This document shows, piece after piece, positions 9,287 to 19,153 of a DNA stretch of 64,000 nucleotides; position 1 is the stretch's first letter, and each line of letters starts with the position of its first letter. The position numbers and the translations under genes were made by a program. The stretch lies in contig NZ_AP028654.1 in NCBI RefSeq assembly GCF_033097505.1, forward strand, positions 2,500,001 to 2,564,000, in the 5' to 3' direction. Source of the stretch: Helicovermis profundi (GTDB lineage Bacteria; Bacillota; Clostridia; Peptostreptococcales; Acidaminobacteraceae). The notes beneath the pieces are model-generated. The model was not told the origin of the DNA, searched no databases, and worked only from the letters and a program-made list of their open reading frames with translations.

Positions 9287-9449
9287 ATTAATCTCCAAGT
9301 CCTTCTTAATAACTAGTTTGCCTTTTCAAATATTTATATTATAATTATATTACATATTACTGATTTTATTAAGGAAAATTTAAATTATTATTTGTTTTAT
9401 TAAAATATAATCGGGTAAATTTCTTATATTATCTATGAAAGGAGCTATT

Positions 9450-10841
9450 ATGCCAGAATCAAATATAATTATTAGTCAAATTGGCGATTTTGTATGGGGC
9501 CCTGTACTTATAATTCTACTTATGGGAACAGGTATAATACTTTCTTTCGCTACAAAGTTAATTCATTTTAGAAAAATACGACTTTCATTTAGATTGCTTT
9601 TTTCAAGAGATATTGTAGGAGACGGTGATATAACACCCTTCCAAGCTCTAATGACATCTCTAGCTGCGACAATTGGAACAGGAAATATCGCAGGTGTTGC
9701 TTCAGCAATAGCGTCTGGCGGACCGGGAGCTGTTTTTTGGATGTGGATTACAGCAGCGGTTGGTGGTGCTACTAAATATAGTGAAGCTTTACTTTCTATA
9801 AAATATAGAACTAAAAATTCCGTCGGAGAACAATCAGGTGGACCCATGTATTATATAAAGCTTGGAATGAATGACGTTTACAGTGGAAATTGGAGTTGGC
9901 TTGGCTGGATTTTTGCTTTATTTGGATGTATTGCTTCTTTTGGAATAGGCAATATGGTACAGTCAAATTACGTTGCCCAGTCAATATTCACATCAATTGG
10001 ACTTTCACCAATAATCACTGGTGTTATTGTTACCATTGCTATTGGACTTGTTACAATCGGTGGTATAAAATCAATTGGTAAAGTTACAGAAAAAATAGTT
10101 CCTCTTATGATGGTTATTTATGTGAGTGGAGCATTAATAATACTTGCATTAAATTATAAAGTAATTCCTTCTTCATTCTCTCTTATTTTCAAATATGCAT
10201 TTTCATCCAATGCAGTTGCAGGAGGTTTTTTTGGAACTGTTGTTAGGTACGGTGTTGCAAGAGGTTTGTTTTCAAATGAAGCGGGACTCGGATCAGCTCC
10301 AATAGCGCATGCTGCCGCGAGAAACAATAATCCCGCTACACAAGGATTAATTGCGTCACTTGGAGTTTTTCTTGATACATTTTTAATATGTACAGTAACT
10401 GCACTTGTTATACTAAGTTCAGGACTCATTCATTTTGATCCTACTTCTGGACTTATGAGTATTGCAGGAAATTTATCAGGTGCAGCACTTGCTACAACTG
10501 CTTTTGACACTGCACTTCCAGGTGGATTCGGAGGTTTTATAGTCGCATTTGGTATGATATTTTTTTCATTTTCTACTATTTTAGGTTGGTATTACTATGG
10601 ATCGAAATGTTTTGAATATTTAGTTGGAGTAAAACTAGTTGAAGTTTATAAATGGCTTTGGATAGTATTAGTGTTTTTCGGGGCGATAAGTTCATTTAAT
10701 TTAATTATGAATATTTCTGATATCTTTAATGCTCTTATGGCATTTCCAAATTTAATTGCACTTCTAGCACTTTCGCCTGTAATTTATAAAACAACTAAAA
10801 ACTTTAGAAAAAACCCTATTGAAAAAAAAATTGAACTTTAA
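9450..10841 (+). CDS. Sodium:alanine/glycine symporter, AGCS family
   Basis: 463 residues, about 11 membrane helices. The ATG at 9450 follows AAAGGAG with a 5-nt spacer; an in-frame ATG at 9435 has no ribosome site. Signature blocks include SLAATIGTGNIAGVA, GGPGAVFWMW, GGPMYYIKLG and RGLFSNEAGLGSAPIAHAAA, all typical of AlsT/DagA-type Na+-coupled alanine or glycine carriers. It stands alone between selA and selD, on the opposite strand from both, and has its own terminator. In an amino-acid-fermenting anaerobe it would feed alanine or glycine into metabolism using the sodium gradient; the exact substrate is not shown. Confidence 0.93.
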   Translation: MPESNIIISQIGDFVWGPVLIILLMGTGIILSFATKLIHFRKIRLSFRLLFSRDIVGDGDITPFQALMTSLAATIGTGNIAGVASAIASGGPGAVFWMWITAAVGGATKYSEALLSIKYRTKNSVGEQSGGPMYYIKLGMNDVYSGNWSWLGWIFALFGCIASFGIGNMVQSNYVAQSIFTSIGLSPIITGVIVTIAIGLVTIGGIKSIGKVTEKIVPLMMVIYVSGALIILALNYKVIPSSFSLIFKYAFSSNAVAGGFFGTVVRYGVARGLFSNEAGLGSAPIAHAAARNNNPATQGLIASLGVFLDTFLICTVTALVILSSGLIHFDPTSGLMSIAGNLSGAALATTAFDTALPGGFGGFIVAFGMIFFSFSTILGWYYYGSKCFEYLVGVKLVEVYKWLWIVLVFFGAISSFNLIMNISDIFNALMAFPNLIALLALSPVIYKTTKNFRKNPIEKKIEL

Positions 10842-10866
10842 AATCAATATAATCAAAAATTAAAAT

Positions 10867-10907
10867 AAACCATTCTAAATCATCTACTAAATGCTTTAGA
10901 ATGGTTT
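10867..10907. terminator. Bidirectional terminator between the AGCS symporter gene and selD
   Basis: AAACCATTCTAAA and TTTAGAATGGTTT form a perfect 13-bp stem with a 15-nt loop; A-rich and T-rich flanks suit transcripts from both sides. Confidence 0.8.
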
Positions 10908-10983
10908 TCAATTATTTTACAAATAAATTCACCCAGTTTAATTTTCGGAGTTTTAAAAAATAATCCACTTACATTAAGCATTT

Positions 10984-12027
10984 TTATTTAATTATTAAAG
11001 AAAAATCTTCTTTTTCTAAAACTCTTCCTACTACCGCAAATTCTGTTTTTAATGTAGTTTTATATATGTTCATTAACTTTAATGCTTCTTTTTCAGGAAG
11101 TGATATTAATAATCCCCCTGACGTTTGTGGATCAAACACTATATCAAGTACATATTCCTCAAGTGAATCATCTATAAGATACTCACCTTCAATATAATCT
11201 CTATTTCTATAAGTACCTGCTGGTATTAATCCCATTTCCGCATTTGATATTGTTTCATTTAAAATTGGAATTTTATTAAAATCTAATTCTACTGTTACTT
11301 GGCTTCCCTTTGCCATTTCATATGCATGCCCAGCAAGTCCAAAACCAGTAATATCTGTACAAGAATTAACATTCACTTGTTTTATTCCATCAGCTGCATC
11401 TTTATTTAAATAAGACATAACAAAAGATATTTTATCTATTTCTTCTTTTGAAAGCATATCCGCCTTTATACATGTACTTAAAATTCCTGTTCCAATTGGC
11501 TTTGTGAGTACTAAAACATCACCAGGCTTTGCACTTGAATTTGAAAGTACTTTGTCAGGATGGACCATTCCAGTAACACTAAGTCCATATTTTGGCTCAG
11601 GATCATCAACTGAATGTCCACCGACTAATATAGCTCCTGCTTCTTTTACTTTTTCAGCTCCTCCTCTTAATATTTCACTTAATATATTCATATCAAGGCA
11701 AGTTGGAAAAGCTACTATATTTAGTGCAATAGTTGGCTCACCTCCCATTGCATAAACGTCGCTTAAAGAATTTGCTGCTGCAATTTGCCCAAACATATAT
11801 GGGTCATCCACAATTGGTGTAAAAAAGTCTAATGTCTGTATGATTGCTTTTTCATCATCAATTTTGTATACTGCAGCATCATCTGATGTTTCGAGTCCTA
11901 TTATTAAATTTTCATCTTCGAATTTAGGTAAATTACACAAAACTTGTGCAAGTGTCTCGGGTCCGAGTTTCGAACCTCAGCCAGATCCCTGACTATAATC
12001 TGTTAATTTTATTTTTTTAGTATTCAT
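10984..12027 (-). CDS. selD: Selenide, water dikinase SelD, itself a selenoprotein (Sec at codon 17)
   Basis: Reading from ATG 12027 (GAAGGTG, 5-nt spacer) gives MNTKKIKLTDYSQGSG, then UGA at 11979-11977, then GSKLGPETLAQVL, and the frame continues to a TAA at 10984. GSGUGSKLGP is the catalytic glycine-rich loop of SelD, where the residue is Cys or Sec. So the UGA is selenocysteine, and the protein is 347 residues. SelD makes selenophosphate from selenide and ATP for SelA. The body shows the AIRS-type fold, with DDAAVY, GGHSVDDPEP and DPQTSGGLL. A conventional gene finder would start at an internal codon (11940) and lose the active-site loop. Confidence 0.95.
11942..11979 (-). promoter_or_regulatory. 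Candidate bacterial SECIS region in selD
   Basis: Directly downstream of the UGA, inside coding sequence, the mRNA can form CUCGG-AC-CCGAG (about 12 nt after the UGA) and next to it ACUUG-CA-CAAGU. Bacterial SECIS hairpins lie in this position and are read by SelB. Sequence is poorly conserved between genes, so this rests on location and pairing. Confidence 0.5.
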
Positions 12028-12080
12028 TATTTCACCTTCTATATGCTATTTTAATTAAATAATATTTCTTCTAAGACTTA

Positions 12081-12108
12081 ATTATATCAACCAAGTAGAC
12101 AAATACAA
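12081..12108 (-). promoter_or_regulatory. Candidate promoter for selD
   Basis: On the minus strand TTGTAT (12108-12103) and TATAAT (12086-12081) are separated by 16 bp, about 55 bp before the selD start codon. Confidence 0.5.
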
Positions 12109-12178
12109 GTGCTAATCTATTATATTCAAAAACTTTATACGCAAAGGAGAAGCATTAAATTTTTCTATAATAAATATA

Positions 12179-12736
12179 TTATTCTATTATAAAGTATTCT
12201 TTCATATTTTCATATTTTTTTTCGCCAATTCCTTTTACATTCATTAACTCCTCAAATGATTTAAAAGATCCATTTTTATTTCTATAATTAATAATTCTAT
12301 CGGCATAGACTTGACCAATTCCCGGAATAGCCAGTAATTCTTTTGCTTTTAATAAATTAAATTTTTCTAATGAAAGTTTATTTTTACCATCAAAAAGTTG
12401 TTCATCAATTTTAGGAATCAGAATTTTTTCTCCATCTTCTAAATATTCAACTAAATTTATTCTAGTCAAATCCGCAGTATCTTTTAATACTGCTATTTTT
12501 GTAACATCTTCAATTCTTGAACCATAGTCTAGTTCATAACTACCTTCTTTCTCAACTTCACCCAATATATAAACTTTTATCTTTAAATTTTTATCATTTG
12601 TTTTTAGTTCTTCTTTTAATAAAACTAAATTCTTTTTATCTTCATAATGAATCTTAACTTCATCAACTAATTTTATAATTAGCATAAGAGATAGCGCAAT
12701 AATTAATAGTATTATTTCTTTCTTTTTTAATTTCAT
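12179..12736 (-). CDS. ComEA-like helix-hairpin-helix DNA-binding protein
   Basis: 185 residues: signal-anchor helix (7-24), an SLBB-type beta domain (about 50-110, VYILGEVEKEGSYELDYGSRI) and a C-terminal double helix-hairpin-helix (about 125-185, LAIPGIGQVYADRIINYR and LMNVKGIGEKKYENMKEY). This is the architecture of ComEA, the membrane DNA receptor of natural transformation. No other competence genes lie nearby. The SLBB region is shorter and more divergent than usual. Exported orientation is inferred from the anchor. Confidence 0.85.
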   Translation of the reverse strand: MKLKKKEIILLIIALSLMLIIKLVDEVKIHYEDKKNLVLLKEELKTNDKNLKIKVYILGEVEKEGSYELDYGSRIEDVTKIAVLKDTADLTRINLVEYLEDGEKILIPKIDEQLFDGKNKLSLEKFNLLKAKELLAIPGIGQVYADRIINYRNKNGSFKSFEELMNVKGIGEKKYENMKEYFIIE

Positions 12737-12858
12737 AAAACCTCCATTTTTCCATATTGTACCTTTATTGTATCTCCTTGTATTTATTTTTTCAATATAT
12801 TTTAATAATATTACTTAAAGCTTATGGTATAATATAAAAAGTAAAATGGGAGGAAACA

Positions 12859-14154
12859 ATGAAATTATTTTATAAAATTATAGCCTTAACACTTTTAATG
12901 AGTTTATTTATATCATCTTTATCTTTTGCATCTGTACCTGAAATTGTTGCTAAATCTGCAATACTCATTGATGGAAATACAGGTCAAATTCTTTACGAGA
13001 AAGATTCACATAAAGAAATGTATCCAGCAAGTACAACCAAAATACTAACTGCACTTATAATACTTGAAAATCATAAACTTGATGAAATAGTTACAATTGA
13101 TAAAGATACTCCCTTTACCACGGGAAGCAGAATATATGTAATTGATGGAGAAAAATTCACAGTAAAAGAACTCCTTTATGCAATGCTTTTAGAATCAGCA
13201 AATGATGCTGCTGTTGCACTAGCAAAATTTCATTCTGGAAGTGTAGAAGAATTTTCTAAAGTAATGAATTTTCGTGCAAAGGAAATAGGAGCTACAAATT
13301 CTAACTTTGTAAATCCAAATGGGCTTCCAAATAAAGAACATCATTCAAGTGCTTACGATTTAGCGTTAATTGGAAAAGAAGCCATGAAAAACGAAACTTT
13401 TAGTAAAATAGTTTCTACATACAAATATAATATAAAACCTACAAACAAACAAAGCGAAACTAGATATTTAACTAGTAGCAATAAATTTTTATATGCTTCT
13501 GGTTCAAAAAATAAAATTTCTTATAAAGGTAAAAATATTGACATAAAATACGATAGTATTGTTGGAATAAAAACCGGATACACTGACTTAGCTAGGCAGT
13601 GTTTTGTTTCAGCTATAAAAAAAGATGGAAAATACTTAATCGCAGTTATTTTAAAAAGTGAAGGCAAAAATATTTATGTAGATTCAAGAACACTTCTCGA
13701 CTATGGAGTAGATAATTATAATTACGTAACTATTTTTAAAAAGAATGATATACTAGCTAACATAAAAGTTGCAAGCGATAAAGAAATTCCAATAACTTCA
13801 GATAAAGATATTAATGTATTAATATCAAAAAAGGATTCTAATTTAACCATAACAAAAGAAATTAAATTGGATAAAGATATTAAACTTCCATACAAAGCAG
13901 ATCAAGTAATAGGGCATGTAAATATTCTTGTAGCCACTAAAACTATAGCTAGTATTCCATTAATTGCACCATATGAAATTACTGATAAACCTCTTCTAAG
14001 TGACAAAACAATTAATCTTGCAAACTCAAATAATAAAATTTCTAAAACTACTGTCCTATTCATTATATTAAAAGTTTTACTTGCTATAATTATTTGGAGA
14101 TTTATTATGACACTTATAAATTTAATAAAACGTAAATTTATTAAACGTAATTAG
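12859..14154 (+). CDS. D-alanyl-D-alanine carboxypeptidase, DacF/PBP5 type
   Basis: 431 residues with signal peptide (1-24, ending SFAS). Serine penicillin-binding motifs are all present: S-T-T-K in YPASTTKILTAL, S-A-N in ESANDAAVAL, and K-T-G in GIKTGYTDLA. It trims the terminal D-Ala of peptidoglycan stem peptides outside the membrane. After the PBP5 C-terminal beta domain comes a membrane helix (about 393-415, FIILKVLLAIIIWRFIM) followed by basic residues, so it is anchored at its C-terminus by a transmembrane segment. Monocistronic: TATAAT-like bases at 12828 upstream, a strong terminator downstream. Confidence 0.92.
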   Translation: MKLFYKIIALTLLMSLFISSLSFASVPEIVAKSAILIDGNTGQILYEKDSHKEMYPASTTKILTALIILENHKLDEIVTIDKDTPFTTGSRIYVIDGEKFTVKELLYAMLLESANDAAVALAKFHSGSVEEFSKVMNFRAKEIGATNSNFVNPNGLPNKEHHSSAYDLALIGKEAMKNETFSKIVSTYKYNIKPTNKQSETRYLTSSNKFLYASGSKNKISYKGKNIDIKYDSIVGIKTGYTDLARQCFVSAIKKDGKYLIAVILKSEGKNIYVDSRTLLDYGVDNYNYVTIFKKNDILANIKVASDKEIPITSDKDINVLISKKDSNLTITKEIKLDKDIKLPYKADQVIGHVNILVATKTIASIPLIAPYEITDKPLLSDKTINLANSNNKISKTTVLFIILKVLLAIIIWRFIMTLINLIKRKFIKRN

Positions 14155-14181
14155 TATTATAAAATGAGTAGTCAATAAAAT

Positions 14182-14230
14182 ATGGACTAAATGAGCAAAA
14201 TCACTTAATATTTCTGCTCTTTTAGTCCAT
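14182..14230. terminator. Terminator between the carboxypeptidase and RidA genes
   Basis: Two 16-nt arms (14182-14197 and 14215-14230) pair except for one T-T position; they read ATGGACTAAATGAGCA and TGCTCTTTTAGTCCAT. The neighbours converge here. Confidence 0.75.
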
Positions 14231-14302
14231 TATTTTTTATTTGAAATATGATAATATATCATTTTTTAAAGTATATATTATTAACTTATTCTAAGATATT
14301 AA

Positions 14303-14683
14303 TTATTTGTACGCAATCATTTGAATTTCAATTTTTGCATCTAATGGAAGTCTTGCAACTTCTACACATGCTCTTGCTGGCTTATGATCTGTAAAATACT
14401 CACCATAAACTGAGTTCATAGCCCCAAACTCATTCATATCTTTTATAAAAATCTCAGCTTTAACTACATCATTCAACGTAAGTCCTGCTGACTCTATAAT
14501 AGCTTTGCAGTTCTCTAAAGACATTCTAGTAGCATTTTCTATAGTATCTTTCACCATTAAACTTGTTGAAGGATCAATTGGAAGTTGTCCTGATACATAT
14601 ACAAATCCCCCTGATTGCATACCTTGTGAATATGGTCCTACTGCTGCTGGTGCATTTTTAGTTGCCAATACTTTTAAAGCCAT
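14303..14683 (-). CDS. ridA: RidA family reactive enamine/imine deaminase
   Basis: 126 residues, the usual family length. Family blocks are GPYSQGMQSGGFVYVSGQLPIDP and ARACVEVARLPLDAKIEI, the latter with the substrate-binding Arg. RidA trimers hydrolyse 2-aminoacrylate-type imines released by PLP enzymes such as serine/threonine dehydratases, in the cytoplasm. The neighbouring YheO-type regulator gene lies 65 bp upstream on the same strand and may be in the same unit, a pairing known in other Bacillota. Confidence 0.93.
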   Translation of the reverse strand: MALKVLATKNAPAAVGPYSQGMQSGGFVYVSGQLPIDPSTSLMVKDTIENATRMSLENCKAIIESAGLTLNDVVKAEIFIKDMNEFGAMNSVYGEYFTDHKPARACVEVARLPLDAKIEIQMIAYK

Positions 14684-14747
14684 AATAACACTCCTCTTTA
14701 TTCAAATTATTAATAATATTTCTAAGAATATTCTAATTTAAAACATT

Positions 14748-15395
14748 CTATTTGTCTACTCTAATCTCATCTAAATAATTATAAATTGTATATCTTGAAA
14801 CACATAAAACCTTTGCAACGTAATCAATTGCGCCTTTTATTAAAAATGCTCCCTGATTATCAAGTTTTTGAACAATTGAAACTTTCTCATCTTTCGATAA
14901 ATATGCTACTGGTTTACCTTTAGCTTCAATTGTATCATTTACAATATCCATTAAGACATCATTAACTTTATTTACATTATCAATATTTTTTACATATTCA
15001 TTCTCTTTTGTAACTTTCATAATGCCGTTCATAACATTTCTAGCAGCAACTAGTTCAGTTATATCAAAATTTAGACAAAAACACCCTATTACCTTTTCAA
15101 ATTCATCTTTAATAAACATTGTGCTTGATTTTAAAACTCTACCATCCATGCTTTTTTCTGTATAGTTAATAGAATCTTTATCTGTTTTTCCATTTGTAAC
15201 TTTATTTAAAGACAGTTCAGTCATCGGACTACCAATATCTCTACCTGTAATATGACCATTTGCGATTGCAACAATTGAATTTTGTAAGTTCGTAAAATCA
15301 TGAAGTACAACTTCACAGTTATTTCCAAATGTTTCAGCAAGTCCGTTCACAAGAGGAATATAGCTTTTTAGAATTGGATGTAATTTTTTTTCCAT
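14748..15395 (-). CDS. YheO-like PAS / helix-turn-helix transcriptional regulator
   Basis: 215 residues. The N-terminal 120 residues are a YheO-type PAS domain (VVLHDFTNLQNSIVAIANGHITGR is the family start; CFCLNFDITELVAARN closes it). The C-terminal 60 residues form an HTH (DNQGAFLIKGAIDYVAKVL, then VSRYTIYNYLDEIR). Relatives such as DauR control D-amino-acid catabolism. Ligand and targets here are unknown; the downstream ridA suggests control of amino-acid breakdown. It lies 18 bp after the leuS stop, so read-through from leuS is possible. Confidence 0.87.
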   Translation of the reverse strand: MEKKLHPILKSYIPLVNGLAETFGNNCEVVLHDFTNLQNSIVAIANGHITGRDIGSPMTELSLNKVTNGKTDKDSINYTEKSMDGRVLKSSTMFIKDEFEKVIGCFCLNFDITELVAARNVMNGIMKVTKENEYVKNIDNVNKVNDVLMDIVNDTIEAKGKPVAYLSKDEKVSIVQKLDNQGAFLIKGAIDYVAKVLCVSRYTIYNYLDEIRVDK

Positions 15396-15412
15396 TTTAT
15401 AAAACCCCTTTT

Positions 15413-17878
15413 TTATTTTACTACAATATTTACAAGCTTTCCTGGAACAACAATAACTTTAATAATTTTTTTACTTTCAATTAATATAGTAATTTTTTCA
15501 CTCTCAAGTGCCATTTTTTCAAGTTCATCTTTTGTAATACTTGAACTTACAACCATTTTTTCTTTAACTTTTCCATTTATTTGAATTACTATTTCTTTTT
15601 CATCTAATACTAAGGCTGACTCATCAAATGTTGGCCAACTTTCTTTATGGATACTTCCACTTCCACCAATTTGACTCCAAAGTTCTTCAGTAAAATGAGG
15701 TGCAAATGGTGCAAGTACTAACAAAACATCTTTAACTATATTATTTAAAAGCTCAGCATTTAAATTTTCTTTAAATTTTTCTTTATATTTGTATGTTTCA
15801 TTAATTAATTCCATAACAGAACTTATTGCAGTATTAAAATTAAATCTTTCTTCTATATCAAATGTAATCTTTTGAATTGATTTATTAAGAGAATAATTCA
15901 AATGTTTTTCTTCTTTTGAATTAATTTTAAGCTCGCCTTCTTTAATAGTATCTTTTAATTCATCGACTAATCTCCAAACTCTATTAATAAATTTAAAGGT
16001 TCCTTCAACCGCATCATCATTCCACTCTAAATCTCTTTCTGGAGGAGCTGCAAATAATACAAATAGTCTTGCAGTGTCTGTACCATATTTTTCAATAATC
16101 TTATTTGGACTAACTACATTACCTTTAGATTTAGACATTTTTGATCCATCTTTAAGAACCATTCCTTGTGTAAGAAGATTTTTAAAAGGTTCATCAACTG
16201 GAGCAATTTTCAAATCATACATTACTTTAGTAAAGAAACGCGCATATAGTAAATGAAGTATTGCATGTTCAACCCCACCTATATACTGATCTACATCCAT
16301 CCAATATTCAGCTTTTTTAAAATCAAATACTTCTTTGTCATTTTTAGGGTCAGTATATCTTAAAAAATACCAACTTGAATCGACAAAAGTATCCATTGTA
16401 TCCGTTTCTCTTTCAGCTTTTCCACCACATTTTGGACACGCTGTATATTTAAAAGTATCACTAGTTTTAAGTGGAGATTCTCCTTTTCCAGTAAATTCAA
16501 CGTCCTTTGGAAGAAGTACAGGTAAATTTTCTTCTTTAATTGCTACTTCCCCACACTTTGGACAAGTTACAATTGGAATAGGTGCTCCCCAATATCTTTG
16601 CCTTGATACAAGCCAATCTCTTAATCTATAATTAATTGTTTTCTTACCTATTTTTTGATTAGATAATTTTTCTATTATTTTCTCAGAGGCTTCTTTATTT
16701 GCCATTCCATTAAATTCACCAGAATTTATCATAGAACCTTCTGAAATAAATGCTTTTTCAAGGTTATTTATATCAATATTATCATCATTTGAATCTATTA
16801 CCGGCACAATTTCCAAATTATATTTTTTTGCAAATTCAAAGTCTCTTTCATCATGCGCTGGAACCGCCATAATAGCACCAGTACCATAATCAGTTAAAAC
16901 ATAATTTGCAACATAAATAGGCATTTTACTGCCATTTAGAGGATTAATTGCATATCTTTCTAAAAATAAACCTTCTTTTTCTACTTCTGTTGAAGTTCTC
17001 TCAATTTCAGATAAATGCTGAAGTTTAAGTACAAATTCATCCAATGATTTTTCTACAGCTAAGCCTTTAACAAGCTCTTTAGCATAAGGATGTTCAGGAG
17101 CTAATACCATATAAGTAGCACCGTAAATTGTATCAGGTCTAGTTGTAAATACTTTAAGTGATTTATCAAAATTTTCTATTTCAAAATCTAGTTCCGCACC
17201 AATTGACTTTCCAATCCAATTTTTTTGCATCAACTTTACTTTATCTGGCCAACCATCTAATTTATCCATATCTTGTAATAATCTTTCTGCGTAATCAGTA
17301 ATTTTTAGGTACCACTGCGATAAGTTCTTCTTAACTACAGCACTATCACATCTTTCGCATACACCGCCAACAACTTGCTCGTTTGCAAGTACAGTTTCAC
17401 ATGAAGGACACCAGTTCACAGGCGATTTTTTCTTATATGCCAAACCATTTTCAAAGAATTTTGTAAATAACCACTGAGTCCATTTGTAATAATCCTCTTT
17501 GCAAGTTGCAACTTCTCTATCCCAATCATAACTTATACCTAATGTTTTAAGTTGAACTTTCATCTCATCAATATTAGCTGTTGTCCAAATATCCGGATGT
17601 ATCTGATGTGCTATAGCAGCATTTTCAGCTGGAAGTCCAAAAGAATCCCATCCTATTGGATGAAGTACATTAAATCCTTTCATACTCTTGTATCTTGCTA
17701 TTACATCTCCAATCGAGTAGTTTCTAACATGACCCATATGTAGTTTTCCTGATGGGTAGGGAAACATCTCTAAGCAGTAGTATTTTTCTTTTTCACTATC
17801 TTCTGTCACTTTAAACGCCTTATCATCATTCCACTTATTTTGCCATTTCTTTTCAATTTCACTAAAATTATATTCCAT
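15413..17878 (-). CDS. leuS: Leucyl-tRNA synthetase
   Basis: 821 residues, full length for bacterial LeuRS. Class I motifs: HIGH variant in [15 protein letters not shown] and KMSKS in [14 protein letters not shown] zinc module with CPSC...CERC lies near residue 160 and a second CPKC...CPKC near residue 430-470. The CP1 editing domain contains [14 protein letters not shown] and [13 protein letters not shown]. Charges tRNA(Leu). A T-box leader directly upstream should tie expression to uncharged tRNA(Leu). Confidence 0.97.
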   Translation of the reverse strand: MEYNFSEIEKKWQNKWNDDKAFKVTEDSEKEKYYCLEMFPYPSGKLHMGHVRNYSIGDVIARYKSMKGFNVLHPIGWDSFGLPAENAAIAHQIHPDIWTTANIDEMKVQLKTLGISYDWDREVATCKEDYYKWTQWLFTKFFENGLAYKKKSPVNWCPSCETVLANEQVVGGVCERCDSAVVKKNLSQWYLKITDYAERLLQDMDKLDGWPDKVKLMQKNWIGKSIGAELDFEIENFDKSLKVFTTRPDTIYGATYMVLAPEHPYAKELVKGLAVEKSLDEFVLKLQHLSEIERTSTEVEKEGLFLERYAINPLNGSKMPIYVANYVLTDYGTGAIMAVPAHDERDFEFAKKYNLEIVPVIDSNDDNIDINNLEKAFISEGSMINSGEFNGMANKEASEKIIEKLSNQKIGKKTINYRLRDWLVSRQRYWGAPIPIVTCPKCGEVAIKEENLPVLLPKDVEFTGKGESPLKTSDTFKYTACPKCGGKAERETDTMDTFVDSSWYFLRYTDPKNDKEVFDFKKAEYWMDVDQYIGGVEHAILHLLYARFFTKVMYDLKIAPVDEPFKNLLTQGMVLKDGSKMSKSKGNVVSPNKIIEKYGTDTARLFVLFAAPPERDLEWNDDAVEGTFKFINRVWRLVDELKDTIKEGELKINSKEEKHLNYSLNKSIQKITFDIEERFNFNTAISSVMELINETYKYKEKFKENLNAELLNNIVKDVLLVLAPFAPHFTEELWSQIGGSGSIHKESWPTFDESALVLDEKEIVIQINGKVKEKMVVSSSITKDELEKMALESEKITILIESKKIIKVIVVPGKLVNIVVK

Positions 17879-17884
17879 ATTCCC

Positions 17885-18175
17885 TCCGCTATTATTATAT
17901 TAATTTTCCATATAAAAAAATTGGTATTCCTTTTAGAAGCCATAAGTAAACATAGGGACGAAACAGTTCCGCGGTACCACCCTACTTAGTTATAATAAAA
18001 TAACTCTCTTATGGATTATAAAGGATTACCAACCTCAATTCACACTCATTGGATAAGTTCAAAATTTAATTATGTTAATTCCCACCAAGCATTAACTCTC
18101 TTTAAATAATTATTTTTCTACTACTTCCAGTAAATTATAATATTCAGTTTTTTCTATTATATAAATTTTATATTA
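17885..18175 (-). promoter_or_regulatory. T-box riboswitch upstream of leuS
   Basis: On the minus strand the antiterminator signature AGGGTGGTACCGCGG is perfect (around 17970-17985), preceded by a stem I region of about 150 nt and followed by CGTCCCT and a T-run near 17922-17928 just before the start codon. The specifier codon lies in the region of GAACTTATCC (about 18050-18060), compatible with a Leu codon, but I could not fix it. Binding of uncharged tRNA(Leu) is expected to favour read-through. Confidence 0.88.
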
Positions 18176-18184
18176 TTTCGTCAA

Positions 18185-18547
18185 TCAATTAGCAGCATTA
18201 AATTCAATAATTTTTGAATTCGCTAACACTTTCTCAAGTTTATAGAACTCTCTCTCTTCTTTATAAAAAATATGAACTATAATATCAACATAATCAAGTA
18301 TTATCCATTTCTTTGATCTGTGTCCATCTTTTCTTTTTACGAAGATTCCTTGTTTTTCAAGTTCATCTTCAATATGTTCAGCTATCGCACCAACTTGTCT
18401 ATCAGATGACGCCGAAGCTACAACATAATAATCAGCTAGATTTGATGAATTTGTTAAATCCATTAATAAAATATCTTCACCTTTTCTATCATCAACTAAA
18501 TTAGCAATTTCAAAAGCCAAATCCTTAATTTCTTGCATTTCCTGCAT
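18185..18547 (-). CDS. rsfS: Ribosome silencing factor RsfS
   Basis: 120 residues. DUF143/RsfS blocks are EDILLMDLTNSSNLADYYVVAS and RKDGHRSKKWIILDYVDIIVHIF. RsfS binds L14 on the 50S subunit and blocks subunit joining in starvation. The start (AGGAGGG, 4-nt spacer) overlaps the yqeK stop by one base, so the two are coupled; nadD and yqeK precede it as in many Bacillota. Confidence 0.95.
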   Translation of the reverse strand: MQEMQEIKDLAFEIANLVDDRKGEDILLMDLTNSSNLADYYVVASASSDRQVGAIAEHIEDELEKQGIFVKRKDGHRSKKWIILDYVDIIVHIFYKEEREFYKLEKVLANSKIIEFNAAN

Positions 18548-19128
18548 TATACCCTCCTAGGCAAAATTCCATTTTCTAAAATTTCATTTCTTAAATCTAA
18601 AGTATTTAAATGAATTATTTTGTTTTCTTTTATAGCAAATTCAATAAAATAATCTATATAAGTAATTATAGCTACATCGATGTTTTCATAGCTTAATTCC
18701 CTAATAAAATCCACATGTTTATATTTTCTATCAATTTCAATTGCATCGGCTATATATACAATTTTCTCTATTAAACTCATATTTCGTCTGCCAAAAGTAT
18801 GATACTTAATAGCATTTAATATATCTAAGTCATTTATATTATGTTCTTTTTCTAACATATAGGCAGCTACCACTCCATGTGAAAGAAAAATATTTTGCCA
18901 AACAAAATGATCAATTTTAAGGTTATTATGTTTTATATAAGCTTTTAATTCTTGATCAGACAGATTTTTAGCATAATCATGATACAATGCACCCATAACC
19001 ACTTTTTCTTCATTAGCACCATGAATTCTTGCTAATTTCGATGCCATTTTAACAACATTAAGTGTATGATTAAACCTTGAAGGTTTTAATCTCGACTTTA
19101 TTATTCTTTTATGTTTTTCATAATTCAC
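18547..19128 (-). CDS. yqeK: YqeK family HD-domain hydrolase (bis(5'-nucleosyl)-tetraphosphatase, symmetrical)
   Basis: 193 residues. HD-fold metal ligands are visible: RFNHTLNVVKMASKLA, GALYHDYAK (HD), LSHGVVAAYML and a later D in YIADAIE. YqeK enzymes cleave Ap4A symmetrically and so lower alarmone-like dinucleotides. It sits between nadD and rsfS, the standard neighbourhood. Confidence 0.92.
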   Translation of the reverse strand: MNYEKHKRIIKSRLKPSRFNHTLNVVKMASKLARIHGANEEKVVMGALYHDYAKNLSDQELKAYIKHNNLKIDHFVWQNIFLSHGVVAAYMLEKEHNINDLDILNAIKYHTFGRRNMSLIEKIVYIADAIEIDRKYKHVDFIRELSYENIDVAIITYIDYFIEFAIKENKIIHLNTLDLRNEILENGILPRRV

Positions 19129-19153
19129 TTCATCACCTTACTCATATAATAAC

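Noticed and set aside
9563-10429. Minus-strand frames inside the AGCS symporter gene
   Set aside because: Shadows of a long, certain coding gene; no ribosome sites and low-complexity products.
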